This document shows, piece after piece, positions 49,380 to 58,518 of a stretch of 64,000 nucleotides of DNA. The DNA lies in the NCBI RefSeq assembly GCF_014649835.1, contig NZ_BMTU01000013.1:1-64000 (forward strand), written 5' to 3'. Within the stretch, counting starts at the first letter, position 1; each line of letters starts with the position of its first letter. Source of the stretch: Streptomyces pilosus. Lineage in GTDB: Bacteria; Actinomycetota; Actinomycetes; Streptomycetales; Streptomycetaceae. The position numbers and the translations under genes were made by a program. Below the pieces are notes generated by a model. The model did not search any database. It was not told the origin of the DNA and worked only from the letters and a program-made list of their open reading frames with translations.

Positions 49380-50654
49380 TCAGCGGACCGTCCGGCGGTT
49401 GTCGTCGTCCGCGGACCGCTGCGGGGGCGTGCGGGAGAGGAACAGACCGAAGACGGCCGGGCTGGCCTGGAGCATCTCCAGCCGGCCGCCGTCCGCCTCC
49501 GCCAGGTCCCGGGCGACGGCGAGCCCGATGCCGGTGGAGTTGCGGCCGCTGATGGCCCGCTCGAAGATCCGCGCGCCGAGGTCGGCGGGGATGCCGGGAC
49601 CCTCGTCGGTGACCTCCACGACGACCTGGTTGCCGGTGACCCGGGTGCGCAGCGCGACCGTGCCGCCCCCGTGCATCAGGGAGTTCTCGATCAGCGCGGC
49701 CAGCACCTGGGCGACCGCGCCCGGCGTGCCCACCGCCCGCAGCTCCCGCTTCCCCGAGGTGACGATCGCCCGGCCCGCGCTGCGGTAGGCGGGGCGCCAC
49801 TCGGCGAGCTGCTGCTTGATCACCTCGTCGAGGTCGAAGGTGACCGCGGAGCCGGTGCGCGGGTCGCGGGAGTTGGTGAGCAGCCGCTCCACCACGTCCG
49901 TGAGCCGCTCCACCTGCGTCAGCGCGATCGTCGCCTCCTCCTTCACCGTCTCCGGGTCGTCGGTGAGGGTGATCTCCTCCAGGCGCATGGACAGTGCGGT
50001 CAGGGGCGTGCGCAGCTGATGGGAGGCGTCGGCGGCCAGCCGCCGCTCGGCGGTCAGCATGCGGCCGATCCGCTCGGCCGAGGAGTCCAGCACGTCCGCG
50101 ACCCGGTCCAGCTCGGGGACGCCGTAGCGGCGGTGGCGGGGGCGCGGGTCGCCGGAACCGAGGCGTTCGGCGGTCTCCGCGAGGTCGGTCAGCGGGGAGG
50201 CGAGCCGGTTGGCCTGGCGGACCGCCAGCAGCACCGCCGCGATCACCGCGAGCAGCGCCACCAGGGCGATGATCAGCAGCGTGCGGCCGACCTCCCGGGT
50301 CACCGAGGAGCGCGGCTCCTGGACGGTGACCGTCTCGCCCTCCTCGCCCGGCGCGGTGGCGCTGATGACGTCGCCCTCCGGCTCGGCGCCGACCTCGATG
50401 GGCGGCTTGCCGGGGATGCGGACGACGGCGTAGCGGTCCTCGGTAATCTGGTCGTCGAGGACCTCGGCGGTGACCTTGTCCTCGACGAGCAGCCGGCTGT
50501 CGACGATGCTGGCCAGCCGGACCGCCTCGGACTCCACCCGCTCCCTGGCGGTCTCACTGATCGTGCGGGTCTCGACGATCACCAGGGAGACGCCGAAGAC
50601 GGCGATCACCACGAGGACCACGGCCAGCGTGGACTGGATCAGACGGCGGCGCAT
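49380..50654 (-). CDS. Sensor histidine kinase
   Basis: The protein has 424 residues from ATG 50654. Residues 8-28 are the first membrane span (STLAVVLVVIAVFGVSLVIV), an extracytoplasmic sensor of ~95 residues follows, the second span is ~125-147 (LLIIALVALLAVIAAVLLAV), then HAMP, HisKA with DASHQLRTPL (phospho-accepting His) and HATPase with IENSLMHGG (N box), DEGPGIP (G1) and GRNSTGIGLAVARDL (G2). The stimulus is unknown. It is encoded 45 bases after its response regulator, so the pair is an operon with the regulator first. Confidence 0.95.
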   Translation of the reverse strand: MRRRLIQSTLAVVLVVIAVFGVSLVIVETRTISETARERVESEAVRLASIVDSRLLVEDKVTAEVLDDQITEDRYAVVRIPGKPPIEVGAEPEGDVISATAPGEEGETVTVQEPRSSVTREVGRTLLIIALVALLAVIAAVLLAVRQANRLASPLTDLAETAERLGSGDPRPRHRRYGVPELDRVADVLDSSAERIGRMLTAERRLAADASHQLRTPLTALSMRLEEITLTDDPETVKEEATIALTQVERLTDVVERLLTNSRDPRTGSAVTFDLDEVIKQQLAEWRPAYRSAGRAIVTSGKRELRAVGTPGAVAQVLAALIENSLMHGGGTVALRTRVTGNQVVVEVTDEGPGIPADLGARIFERAISGRNSTGIGLAVARDLAEADGGRLEMLQASPAVFGLFLSRTPPQRSADDDNRRTVR

Positions 50655-50699
50655 GTTCTCTTACCCACTGCTCCTGCCCACTGCGAACCCGGGCGGGGT

Positions 50700-51377
50700 T
50701 CAGCTCTTCTCGAAGCGGAAGCCCACTCCGCGCACGGTCGCGATGTAACGGGGGTTGGCGGCGTCGTCGCCGAGCTTCTTGCGCAGCCAGGAGATGTGCA
50801 TGTCGAGGGTCTTGGTGGAGGACCACCAGGTGGTGTCCCAGACCTCGCGCATCAGCTGGTCGCGGGTGACGACCCGGCCCGCGTCGCGCACCAGGACCCG
50901 CAGCAGGTCGAACTCCTTGGCGGTCAGCTGCAGCTCCTCCTCGCCCATCCACGCCCGGTGCGACTCGACGTCGATGCGCACCCCGTGGGTGGCGGGCGGC
51001 TGCTGGGGTTCGGCGGAGCCGCGCCGCAGCAGGGCCCGCACCCGGGCGAGCAGTTCGGCGAGGCGGAACGGCTTGGTGACGTAGTCGTCGGCGCCCGCGT
51101 CCAGGCCCACGACCGTGTCCACCTCGTCGGCGCGGGCGGTCAGGATCAGCAGCGGAACCGTGTGCCCCTCGGAGCGGAGCCGGCGGGCGACCTCCAGACC
51201 GTCCATGCCGGGCAGCCCGAGGTCCAGCACCACCAGGTCGATGCCGCCCCGCATCCCGGCCTCCAGGGCGCCGGGTCCGTCCTCACGCACCTCGACTTCG
51301 TAGCCCTCCCGGCGCAGGGCGCGGGCCAGCGGCTCCGAGATGGACGCGTCGTCCTCGGCGAGCAGTACACGGGTCAT
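50700..51377 (-). CDS. OmpR-family response regulator
   Basis: The protein has 225 residues from ATG 51377. The receiver domain (1-~118) has the acidic pair Asp9/Asp10, the phospho-acceptor Asp52 (VVLDLGLPG), LILTAR and the conserved Lys of VTKPF. The winged-helix DNA-binding domain (~130-225) shows LTAKEFDLLRVLVRDAGRVVTRDQLM and the recognition-helix region TLDMHISWLRKKLGDD. It is the partner of the kinase encoded downstream. It is divergent from the peptide transporter across 515 bases, making that gene a candidate target, but no binding site was identified. Confidence 0.95.
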   Translation of the reverse strand: MTRVLLAEDDASISEPLARALRREGYEVEVREDGPGALEAGMRGGIDLVVLDLGLPGMDGLEVARRLRSEGHTVPLLILTARADEVDTVVGLDAGADDYVTKPFRLAELLARVRALLRRGSAEPQQPPATHGVRIDVESHRAWMGEEELQLTAKEFDLLRVLVRDAGRVVTRDQLMREVWDTTWWSSTKTLDMHISWLRKKLGDDAANPRYIATVRGVGFRFEKS

Positions 51378-51892
51378 GGCAGTGATGGTAGTCCCGTCGC
51401 GGTGGGCCGAGGGGTGTGATCGCCGGGCCCGGTTCTTACCTCCCCCTCACCCGGCTCTCACCCTCCGGGAGCCCTGGTACGGACCAGTGGGTGTGGGGTG
51501 CGATCCTGAGGAAGACCTTCGAATGGGTGAGCGCGGTTCCGGTTGAACCTGTGATCCGTGTCTCAAGTCCTTCCATATCCGGCACTGTCCTGCCGTATGG
51601 TGAATCCACGCCTGTTGCACCACGGGGACCTTTGGCGCAGTCGACGCCGAGGGTCTCTTTTGTGTGCGGGCCGGTTTTCCGCCGGCCCCGGAAGGAATGA
51701 CCTGTGGCCGGGCCTCCCCGCGCGTAGACGCACGGCGGAGGCGTGGATCCCGGTGGTCGCCGTCCGCCGCCCCGTGACCCGGGGCGGCCTCCCCCGGGCG
51801 TGGGGTGGACGGTTCGCACCCGCCGGTGCCGGCCTGCCCCCCACCGGGCGCGTCCACGCATCCGCGACGCGTCCCGACAGCAAGGAACGACC
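51378..51892. other. Long intergenic region between response regulator and peptide transporter
   Basis: These 515 bases hold the divergent promoters and probably a long 5' leader for the transporter. A GGTTC/GAACC hairpin lies at 51535-51549 and two stem-loops at 51627-51686 (separate entry). A frame at 51558-51908 is open, but its Arg/Pro/Gly composition and overlap with the transporter start argue against a gene. On the minus strand TACCAT about ten bases before the regulator start could be a -10 box. Confidence 0.5.
51627..51686 (+). promoter_or_regulatory. Two consecutive stem-loops with a U-rich tract, candidate attenuator or small RNA end
   Basis: Stem 1 pairs GACC (51627-51630) with GGTC (51652-51655) and, inside an internal loop, GGCG (51634-51637) with CGCC (51645-51648). 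It is followed by TCTTTTGTGT, a rare T-rich run in this genome and the layout of an intrinsic terminator. Stem 2, GGGCCGG (51666-51672) with CCGGCCC (51680-51686) around TTTTCCG, comes next. The transporter start is about 200 bases further on. Confidence 0.45.
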
Positions 51893-53389
51893 ATGGCGTC
51901 CAGCCTGACGAAGGACTCGGTCTCACCGGGCACCCCCGGTTCCGAGAAGACCTTCTTCGGCCACCCCCGCGGACTGGCCACTCTCTTCATGACCGAGATG
52001 TGGGAGCGTTTCTCCTACTACGGCATGAGGGCCCTGCTCCCGCTGTACCTCGTCGCGCCCGGCGGACTGGGTCTGAGCGCGGGCACCGCTACCGCGATCT
52101 ACTCGGTCTACCTGTCGCTGGTGTACCTGCTCACGATGCCGGGCGGCTGGTTCGGCGACCGTGTCTGGGGTCCCCGCAAGACCGTCGCCGTCGCCGGCGG
52201 CATCATCATGCTGGGTCACCTCACGCTGGCCCTGCCGTCCTCCGGGACGTTCTACGCGGGCCTCGGCCTGGTCGCCATCGGCTCCGGTCTGCTGAAGGCC
52301 AACATCTCCACGATGGTCGGCCAGCTGTACCAGGGTCCGGACGACCCGCGCCGGGACGGTGGCTTCACCGTCTTCTACATGGGCATCAACCTGGGTGCCT
52401 TCGCCGCGCCGCTGATCATCGGCACCATCGGTGAGAGCGTCAACTGGCACCTGGGCTTCGCGCTCGCCGCGGTCGGCATGGGTCTCGGTGTGACGCAGTT
52501 CCTGCTGGGCAGCCGCCACCTGGACCCCGCGTCGAGCGTCGTCCCGAAGCCGCTCACCCACCAGGAGCGGGCCTCCACGCTGCGCAAGGCCGCGCTGTGG
52601 GCCGGCATCGCCGTCGTCGCGTACGCCGCCCTCGGCCTCAGCGGCAACTACACCCTGAACTGGGTGCTGGTCCCGCTGACGCTGCTCGGTGTGATCGTGC
52701 CGGTGATGGTGATCGCCCGCATCAAGCGCGACAAGGACCTGGACCGCGCCGAGCAGTCGAAGATGTCCGCGTACATCTGGTTCTTCGTCGCCGCCGCGAT
52801 CTTCTGGATGATCTACGACCAGGGCGGCTCGACCCTGTCGATCTTCGCCGACTCGTCGGCCGAGAACAGCGTCTTCGGCTGGGAGTTCCCGGTCTCCTGG
52901 TACCAGTCGGTCAACCCGGTTCTGATCATGGCGCTGGCCCCGGTCTTCGCCTGGATCTGGCTGGCGCTGAACCGGCGCGGCAAGGAGCCCAGCACGATCG
53001 TGAAGTTCGCTTCCGGTCTGGTGCTGGTCGGTGTCTCGTTCTTCCTCTTCCTGGCCCCGCTGTCGATCGCCGAGGGCGGTCACAAGGCGGCCGCGCTGTG
53101 GCTGGTGGCGATCTACTTCACGCAGACCGTCGGTGAACTGCTGCTCTCCCCGGTGGGTCTGTCGGTCACCACGAAGATGGCGCCGGCGAAGTACGCCTCG
53201 CAGATGATGGGCGTCTGGTTCCTGGCCGTCACCGCGGGCGACGCCACGACCGGGCTGCTGTCCATCGCGGGCGTCGACCTGAACAAGACGGGCGTGGTCG
53301 CAATGGAGGCGACGCTCGCGGTGCTCGCCGGTGTCGCGGTGTGGATGTACCGCAAGAAGGTCAAGGCCCTCATGGGGGACGTCCGCTGA
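51893..53389 (+). CDS. POT/PTR family proton-dependent oligopeptide transporter
   Basis: The protein has 498 residues from ATG 51893, with AAGGAA upstream. It is an MFS-fold transporter with about 14 membrane spans. The first helix carries the ExxER-type motif (MTEMWERFSYYGMRALLPLYL), and the PTR signature FYMGINLGAFAAPLIIG is in the fifth helix; GGWFGDRVWGPRKT is the MFS A motif. It imports di- and tripeptides with protons. Codon usage is especially biased, which suggests high expression. It is followed by a perfect terminator and preceded by a structured leader. The nearby cytosolic dipeptidase could act on imported peptides. Confidence 0.96.
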   Translation: MASSLTKDSVSPGTPGSEKTFFGHPRGLATLFMTEMWERFSYYGMRALLPLYLVAPGGLGLSAGTATAIYSVYLSLVYLLTMPGGWFGDRVWGPRKTVAVAGGIIMLGHLTLALPSSGTFYAGLGLVAIGSGLLKANISTMVGQLYQGPDDPRRDGGFTVFYMGINLGAFAAPLIIGTIGESVNWHLGFALAAVGMGLGVTQFLLGSRHLDPASSVVPKPLTHQERASTLRKAALWAGIAVVAYAALGLSGNYTLNWVLVPLTLLGVIVPVMVIARIKRDKDLDRAEQSKMSAYIWFFVAAAIFWMIYDQGGSTLSIFADSSAENSVFGWEFPVSWYQSVNPVLIMALAPVFAWIWLALNRRGKEPSTIVKFASGLVLVGVSFFLFLAPLSIAEGGHKAAALWLVAIYFTQTVGELLLSPVGLSVTTKMAPAKYASQMMGVWFLAVTAGDATTGLLSIAGVDLNKTGVVAMEATLAVLAGVAVWMYRKKVKALMGDVR

Positions 53390-53418
53390 GCGGACCCCCC
53401 GGGGTCGGTCGCACACAC

Positions 53419-53455
53419 GGAGGGGCCCGCATCCGAACCGGATGCGGGCCCCTCC
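53419..53455. terminator. Perfect 17-bp bidirectional hairpin terminator
   Basis: GGAGGGGCCCGCATCCG (53419-53435) and its exact complement (53439-53455) flank AAC. It separates the peptide transporter from the convergent anti-sigma-type gene. Confidence 0.92.
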
Positions 53456-53524
53456 GGGCTCTCCGCCCCCGCCGGGGCGGGGACAGGCTGCGGCGTCGAC
53501 GCCGGGGTACCGAAGCGCGCGGCG

Positions 53525-54100
53525 CTATGCCGGGGTGCCGAGTTCCGCCCAGACGGTCTTGCCCGGCGTTTCCGGGGAGCGCACGACGCCCCAGTCCAGG
53601 CACAGTCGCTGCACGATGAACATGCCGTGGCCACCGGGCCGCCCCGCCTGATGCGGCGTGCGCGGGGCCGGCTGCCCCGTCCCCCGGTCGGTGACCTCCA
53701 GCCTGATCACCTTCCGGTCGCACGTGATGGCGAGGTGATCGGGCCCGTCGGCGTGCAGGCAGGCGTTGGTGACCAGCTCGGACACCACCAGCAGGACGTC
53801 CTCCGCGGCAGCCCGCCGGTCCGCGCCGGAGGCGGGCAGCCAGCCCCACTCGTACAGCGCCTGGCGGGTGAAATCACGGGCGAGCGGGACGACGCCGCTC
53901 TGGTCGTCGAAGCTCAGCCGGCGGACCATGCCACCGGCCGATGCGTCCGACGGAGCGGGCGGCGCGGTCGGCGCGGTCGGCGCGGCCACGCCGCCCTCGG
54001 GTGCGCCCCCGGCCGCCGGCACCGCGCCCCCGGGCGTCCCGGAAGCGCCGCTGGGCTCCGGACCGCGGTCGCCCGGCGAATAGGGCCGGGTGGTGCTCAT
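53525..54100 (-). CDS. Anti-sigma-factor-type ATP-binding protein (RsbW/HATPase_c_2)
   Basis: The protein has 191 residues from ATG 54100. The first ~58 residues are Pro/Ala/Gly-rich and look disordered. The kinase-like GHKL domain follows: AARDFTRQAL-like region LARDFTRQALYEWGW, the N box LLVVSELVTNACLHADGPDHLAI, and the G1 box VTDRGTGQPAPRTPHQAGRPGGHGMFIVQRL. Such proteins bind and inhibit a sigma factor or phosphorylate a STAS antagonist. The STAS gene lies 242 bases upstream in the same direction and a SigB-type sigma gene is divergent, so the three probably form a partner-switching module. The position recalls the sigI locus of S. coelicolor (from memory). Confidence 0.9.
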   Translation of the reverse strand: MSTTRPYSPGDRGPEPSGASGTPGGAVPAAGGAPEGGVAAPTAPTAPPAPSDASAGGMVRRLSFDDQSGVVPLARDFTRQALYEWGWLPASGADRRAAAEDVLLVVSELVTNACLHADGPDHLAITCDRKVIRLEVTDRGTGQPAPRTPHQAGRPGGHGMFIVQRLCLDWGVVRSPETPGKTVWAELGTPA

Positions 54101-54342
54101 CAGCGCTTCACCTCACCGTGTCACCAGTTCACGATTCAAAAAGTTCCGTACCCGGATGGTCACGCCGGTACGGCCCGGCCGGTTCCCGGCGCTCTCCCGA
54201 CCGCCGTGTCCAGCCCGTTCTGGAAGTCTCCTGCCCGGGCGGACCGACGGGACACCCACGTTTTCGCGTGAAAGGGCGCGGCAAATGTGAGCGTCCGGTG
54301 ACGGAGGTGGCGGGAGCGCCCCGCCGGGCGTGCCCGCCCGGG

Positions 54343-54720
54343 TCACGCCGAATCGTCGGCCAGCGCCGCCTCGAGAGTGTCATGCACGGTGAACACCGCG
54401 TCCGCTCCCGTGATTTCAAACACGCGCGCGACCACGGACTGCATTCCCGCGAGATGAACGCCGCCACCCGCCGCCTCGGCCTTCAGCCGGGCACCGAGCA
54501 GTACGTTCAGTCCCGTGGAGTCACAGAACTCCAGCCGGGAGCAGTCGATGACAAGACGCTTGAATCCCTTGGCGAGGCAGCCCTCCAGTGGCTCACGCAA
54601 CAACTCGGCGGTGTGGTGATCCAACTCACCCGCCGGAGTCACGACGGCACTGGGGCCCTCTTCTCGCACCTCGACCAGAAGCCGGCCCGACTGTGCGCTG
54701 CCGACCGTCCCGCGGTCCAT
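54343..54720 (-). CDS. STAS-domain anti-sigma factor antagonist
   Basis: The protein has 125 residues from ATG 54720 (MDRGTVGSAQSGRLLVEVREEGPS), with GGGAG/GAGAGA upstream. The STAS fold covers ~14-115. The phosphorylatable serine is Ser68 in LEFCDSTGLNVLLGARL, and AVVTPAGELDHHTAELL forms the first strands, as in SpoIIAA and RsbV. When unphosphorylated it should bind the anti-sigma ATPase and release the sigma factor. It is divergent from the sigma gene across 253 bases that include an A/T-rich island at about 54790-54850, where both promoters probably lie. Confidence 0.93.
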   Translation of the reverse strand: MDRGTVGSAQSGRLLVEVREEGPSAVVTPAGELDHHTAELLREPLEGCLAKGFKRLVIDCSRLEFCDSTGLNVLLGARLKAEAAGGGVHLAGMQSVVARVFEITGADAVFTVHDTLEAALADDSA

Positions 54721-54973
54721 GCCGTCTCTCTCTCCCGACGTCGTGGCTGCTTGCTGACGCCCTTGAACATTACGCCTTCCGGCCACGCTCCGACACTCTA
54801 ACAATCACGCACAAACAGACATATACGAACAGAACGCACTTGCGATGTGCTCGCGGAAGCCGATAGGGCTAGTAAAAGACACGCAACCGACCACGGCCGG
54901 CTTTGGAGGCGCCGCACACCGCAGTGCACGTATCGGCTTCGGCAGCCATATGCCGAGAACGATGGAGGACATC

Positions 54974-55888
54974 ATGTCACCCCGGCTCGACGCATCGCCT
55001 ACCCCTGAAGCGACGTCGACACCCCTTCCGGAACAGCTGGATCCCATCGAGCAGGACGACCCGGGGGTCGTCCCCGACGACCTGCTCGCCGGACTGCCGG
55101 AGATCCCCCCGTACGACGAGGTGGGCGCGGTCGACGCGCGGGCTCTGTCCAAGACCCTCTTCGAGCGCCTGGACGCGCTGGACGAAGGCACCCGCGAGTA
55201 CTCGTACGTACGCAACACGCTCGTCGAACTGAACCTCGCTCTGGTCAAGTTCGCCGCCTCCCGCTTCCGCACGCGCAGCGAGCCGATGGAGGACATCATC
55301 CAGGTCGGCACGATCGGCCTGATCAAGGCGATCGACCGCTTCGAGCTGGCGCGCGGTGTGGAATTCCCCACGTTCGCGATGCCGACCATCATCGGTGAGA
55401 TCAAGCGCTTCTTCCGCGACACCTCGTGGTCCGTGCGCGTCCCGCGCCGGCTGCAGGAGCTCCGGCTGGACCTGGCCAAGGCCGGTGACGAACTGGCGCA
55501 GCAGCTCGACCGGTCGCCGACGGTGGCCGAGCTGGCGGAGCGCCTGGGCATCACCGAGGACGAGGTCCTCGAGGGCATGGCGGCGTCGAACGCGTACACG
55601 GCCTCCTCGCTGGACGCCCAGCCGGAGGAGGACGACGCCGAGGGCGCGCTGGCGGACCGGATCGGTTACGAGGACCACGGGCTCGAAGGCATCGAGTACG
55701 TCGAGTCGCTGAAGCCGCTGATCGCCGAACTGCCCTCGCGCGACCGGAAGATCCTCTCGCTGCGGTTCGTCGCCGGCATGACCCAGTCGGAGATCGGCGA
55801 GGAACTGGGCATCTCCCAGATGCACGTCTCGCGTCTGCTGTCGCGGACGCTGGTGAAACTGCGCAAGGGGCTCACGGTCGAGGAGTAG
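54974..55888 (+). CDS. SigB/SigF-type RNA polymerase sigma factor
   Basis: The protein has 304 residues from ATG 54974, chosen because GGAGGAC lies five to six bases upstream; the ATGs at 54953 and 54962 lie before that site. Region 2 (LVELNLALVKFAASRFRTRSEPMEDIIQVGTIGLIKAIDRFELARGVEFPTFAMPTIIGEIKRFFRD) binds core and the -10 element. Region 3 follows (VPRRLQELRLDLAKAG), then region 4 (LPSRDRKILSLRFVAGMTQSEIGEELGISQMHVSRLLSRTL) with its helix-turn-helix. It belongs to the stress/development group 3 sigma family (SigB, F, G, H, I, K, L, M, N of S. coelicolor). From gene order it may be SigI; sequence alone does not prove that. The 70-residue N-terminus is acidic and Pro-rich. Probably controlled by the two partner proteins encoded opposite. 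Confidence 0.95.
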   Translation: MSPRLDASPTPEATSTPLPEQLDPIEQDDPGVVPDDLLAGLPEIPPYDEVGAVDARALSKTLFERLDALDEGTREYSYVRNTLVELNLALVKFAASRFRTRSEPMEDIIQVGTIGLIKAIDRFELARGVEFPTFAMPTIIGEIKRFFRDTSWSVRVPRRLQELRLDLAKAGDELAQQLDRSPTVAELAERLGITEDEVLEGMAASNAYTASSLDAQPEEDDAEGALADRIGYEDHGLEGIEYVESLKPLIAELPSRDRKILSLRFVAGMTQSEIGEELGISQMHVSRLLSRTLVKLRKGLTVEE

Positions 55889-55914
55889 TCCTCACCGGGT
55901 GACGTTCGTCCTCC

Positions 55915-55943
55915 GGGGGCGGTCCGGTGACCGGGCCGCCCCC
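55915..55943. terminator. Bidirectional hairpin terminator
   Basis: Two 14-base arms (55915-55928, 55930-55943) pair with one G-T wobble between the convergent sigma factor and hutI genes, 26 bases after the sigma stop codon. Confidence 0.8.
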
Positions 55944-55978
55944 ACCCGGGCGCCACCCCGCCCCTCCGCGGTCCCCGG

Positions 55979-57154
55979 TCACACCACGCGGACGCCCCGG
56001 CGCCACACCCCGGCGACCAGCGGGACGCCCGGCCGGTAGGCGAGGTGGACGTGGCTCGGGGCGTCGAGCAGGACCAGGTCGGCGTACGCGCCCGGGGTCA
56101 GGCGGCCGACGTCGTCCCGGCGCAGGGCCGCGGCGCCGCCCGCGGTGGCCGACCACACCGCCTCGTCCGGTGTCATCCCCATGTCCCGCACCGCGAGCGC
56201 GATACAGAAGGGGACGGAGGACGTGAAGGACGAGCCCGGGTTGCAGTCGGTGGACAGGGCGACCGTCACCCCCGCGTCCAGCAGCCGGCGGGCGTCCGGC
56301 CACTCGGCGCGGGTGGAGAACTCGGCGCCGGGCAGCAGGGTGGCGACGGTGTTCCCCCCGGCGAGGGCGTCCACGTCGGCGTCGGTGAGGTGGGTGCAGT
56401 GGTCGGCGCTGGCCGCGTCCAGCTCGACGGCGAGCCGGACGCCGGGGCCGTACGAGAGCTGGTTGGCGTGGACGCGGGGTCGCAGGCCCTTCGCCCTGCC
56501 CGCGGTGAGGATCGCGCGGGCCTGGTCGCCGTCGAAGGCGCCCTGCTCGCAGAACACGTCGATCCAGCGGGCGTGCGGCGCGCAGGCGTCCAGCATCTCG
56601 CCGGTGACCAGCTCCACGTAGGCGGCCGGGTCGTCCGCGTACTCCGGGGCGACGATGTGGGCGCCGAGGAAGGTGACCTCGTCGGTGTGACGGGCCGCCA
56701 GGCGCAGCGCGCGGGCCTCCTCCCCGGTGCTCAGGCCGTAGCCGGACTTGGTCTCCAGCGTGGTGGTGCCCTGGCGTAGCGCCTCGGTGACGAAACGGGT
56801 GAGGTTCGCCTCCAGTTCCGCGTCGCTCGCGGCCCGGGTGGCGGCCACGGTCGTGCGGATGCCGCCCGCGCCGTAGGGGCGGCCGGACATGCGGGCGTTG
56901 AACTCCTCGGTGCGGTCGCCCGCGAAGACCAGGTGGGAGTGGGAGTCGACGAAGCCGGGCAGGACCGCCCGGCCCGCCGCGTCGACCCGGTTGTCGGTGG
57001 CGGGTGCTTTCCTTGATTCACCGGTCCACACGACGCGGTCGCCCTCGATGACGACGGCCGCGTCCCGGACCGTGCCGAGGGGAGAGCCACTGCCGTCCGG
57101 GGAGGGGTCGTTGGTGACCAGCGTGGCGATGTTGCTGATGACGGTGCTGCTCAT
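55979..57154 (-). CDS. hutI: Imidazolonepropionase
   Basis: The protein has 391 residues from ATG 57154, with GAGGAC upstream. It is a metal-dependent amidohydrolase: PGFVDSHSHLVFAGDR gives the first metal motif (HxH), RVHANQLSYGPG and ADHCTHL supply further ligands, and ALSTDCNPGSS the catalytic Asp. It opens imidazolonepropionate to N-formimino-L-glutamate, the third step of histidine breakdown. It is the last gene of the operon hutU - M20 hydrolase - hutF - hutI and lies 20 bases after hutF. Confidence 0.96.
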   Translation of the reverse strand: MSSTVISNIATLVTNDPSPDGSGSPLGTVRDAAVVIEGDRVVWTGESRKAPATDNRVDAAGRAVLPGFVDSHSHLVFAGDRTEEFNARMSGRPYGAGGIRTTVAATRAASDAELEANLTRFVTEALRQGTTTLETKSGYGLSTGEEARALRLAARHTDEVTFLGAHIVAPEYADDPAAYVELVTGEMLDACAPHARWIDVFCEQGAFDGDQARAILTAGRAKGLRPRVHANQLSYGPGVRLAVELDAASADHCTHLTDADVDALAGGNTVATLLPGAEFSTRAEWPDARRLLDAGVTVALSTDCNPGSSFTSSVPFCIALAVRDMGMTPDEAVWSATAGGAAALRRDDVGRLTPGAYADLVLLDAPSHVHLAYRPGVPLVAGVWRRGVRVV

Positions 57155-57174
57155 GGCGTCCTCGTGGATGGTCG

Positions 57175-58518
57175 TCAGGCGCGCAGGGCTTCGACTGCCC
57201 GCGCGAGGGCTCCGGGCACATCGGGTACGAGCGTGTGCGCGCCGTCGCGTACGACGTGCCGGCCCGCCACGACCGTGTGGCGCACGTCCGCGGCGGTCGC
57301 GGCGAATACGGCCGTCTCGGCGCCCAGCCGGGGCGGCGGCCCCGCCGTTCTGACGGAGTCGAGGGCGAGGGTGACAAGGTCGGCGCGTGCCCCGGCCTCG
57401 ATGGTGCCGATGCCGTCCCAGCCGAGGGCGGCGTGTCCGTCGGCGGAGGCGGCACGCAGCAGCGCGGCGGCCGTCCAGTGGCCGCGGGTGCGGGAGCGCA
57501 GGCGCTCGTTCAGTTCCATCGCCCGCGCCTCTTCCAGCAGGTCGACGACGGCGTGGCTGTCGGAGCCGAGGGAGAGCGGGGAACCCTCGTTCTGCAGGGC
57601 GCCGGCGGGGCCGATGCCGTCCGCGAGGTCCCGTTCGGTCGTCGGGCACATGCAGGTGCCGGTGCCGCTGCCGCCGATGAGGGAGATGTCCTCGGCGGTC
57701 AGGTGGGTGTTGTGGACGCCGGTGGTGCGCGGCCCGAGCACGCCGTGCAGGGCGAGCAGCTGGGCCGGGGTGCACCCGTGGACCTCGCGGCAGGCGTCGT
57801 TCTCGGCGGTCTGCTCGGACAGGTGCACATGGAGCGGGGCCCGCCGCTCCTCGGCCCAGCGTGCCACGGTCGCCAGCTGGTCCGCCGGCACGGCCCGCAC
57901 GGAGTGGATCGCCGCCCCGATCCGCGCGTGCTCGCGCCCCGCGAGGAGGGAGCAGCGTGCGGCCCAGGCGTCCGCGTCGCCGTCGGAGAAGCGGAGCTGG
58001 TGGGTGGTGGGCGGCTGTCCGAAGCCGGAGGAGAGGTAGGCGGTGTCGAGGAGGGTGATGCGGATGCCGGCGTCGGCGGCGGCCTCGACGAGTGCCTCGC
58101 CCATGGCGTTGGGGTCGGCGTAGGGGGTGCCGCCGGGGGCGTGGTGGACGTAGTGGAACTCGCCCACCGCCGTGACGCCGGCCAGCGCCATCTCGGCGTA
58201 CACGGCGCGGGCGAGGGCGTGGTAGGTGTCCGGGGTGAGCCGGTCGGCCGTCGCGTACATGGTCTCGCGCCAGGTCCAGAAGGTGCCGGAGCCCACCTGG
58301 ACGGTGGAGCGCAGGGCGCGGTGGAAGGCGTGGCTGTGGGCGTTGGCCAGTCCGGGGAGGGTGAGTCCGCGCAGGACCTCGGCGCCGGGCGGCGGGGCGG
58401 GCGTGTCCGTGCGGACGGCGGCGATGCGGCCGTCCTTCACGTCCACGGCGACGCCCGGCTCGACGTGGGCGCCGAGCCAGGCGTGCTCCAGCCAGTACGT
58501 CCGCGGGGCGGCAGTCAC
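57175..58518 (-). CDS. hutF: Formimidoylglutamate deiminase
   Basis: The protein has 447 residues from GTG 58518, overlapping the stop of the M20 gene by four bases (GTGA). It is an amidohydrolase-superfamily protein: GLANAHSHAFHRALR (HxH), PLHVHLSEQTAENDAC, TGVHNTHL and LSLGSDSHAVVDLLEEARAMEL (metal/catalytic Asp) are the expected motifs, and WTWRETMY is typical of HutF. It removes the imino nitrogen of formiminoglutamate as ammonia, giving N-formyl-L-glutamate. This makes the Streptomyces pathway the five-step type that passes through formylglutamate. Confidence 0.95.
   Translation of the reverse strand: MTAAPRTYWLEHAWLGAHVEPGVAVDVKDGRIAAVRTDTPAPPPGAEVLRGLTLPGLANAHSHAFHRALRSTVQVGSGTFWTWRETMYATADRLTPDTYHALARAVYAEMALAGVTAVGEFHYVHHAPGGTPYADPNAMGEALVEAAADAGIRITLLDTAYLSSGFGQPPTTHQLRFSDGDADAWAARCSLLAGREHARIGAAIHSVRAVPADQLATVARWAEERRAPLHVHLSEQTAENDACREVHGCTPAQLLALHGVLGPRTTGVHNTHLTAEDISLIGGSGTGTCMCPTTERDLADGIGPAGALQNEGSPLSLGSDSHAVVDLLEEARAMELNERLRSRTRGHWTAAALLRAASADGHAALGWDGIGTIEAGARADLVTLALDSVRTAGPPPRLGAETAVFAATAADVRHTVVAGRHVVRDGAHTLVPDVPGALARAVEALRA

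Noticed and set aside
51558..51908. A 116-codon frame (containing MVNPRLLHHGDLWRS) before the peptide transporter
   Set aside because: It runs into the transporter start, has no Shine-Dalgarno and Arg/Pro/Gly composition; RNA structure explains the region better.
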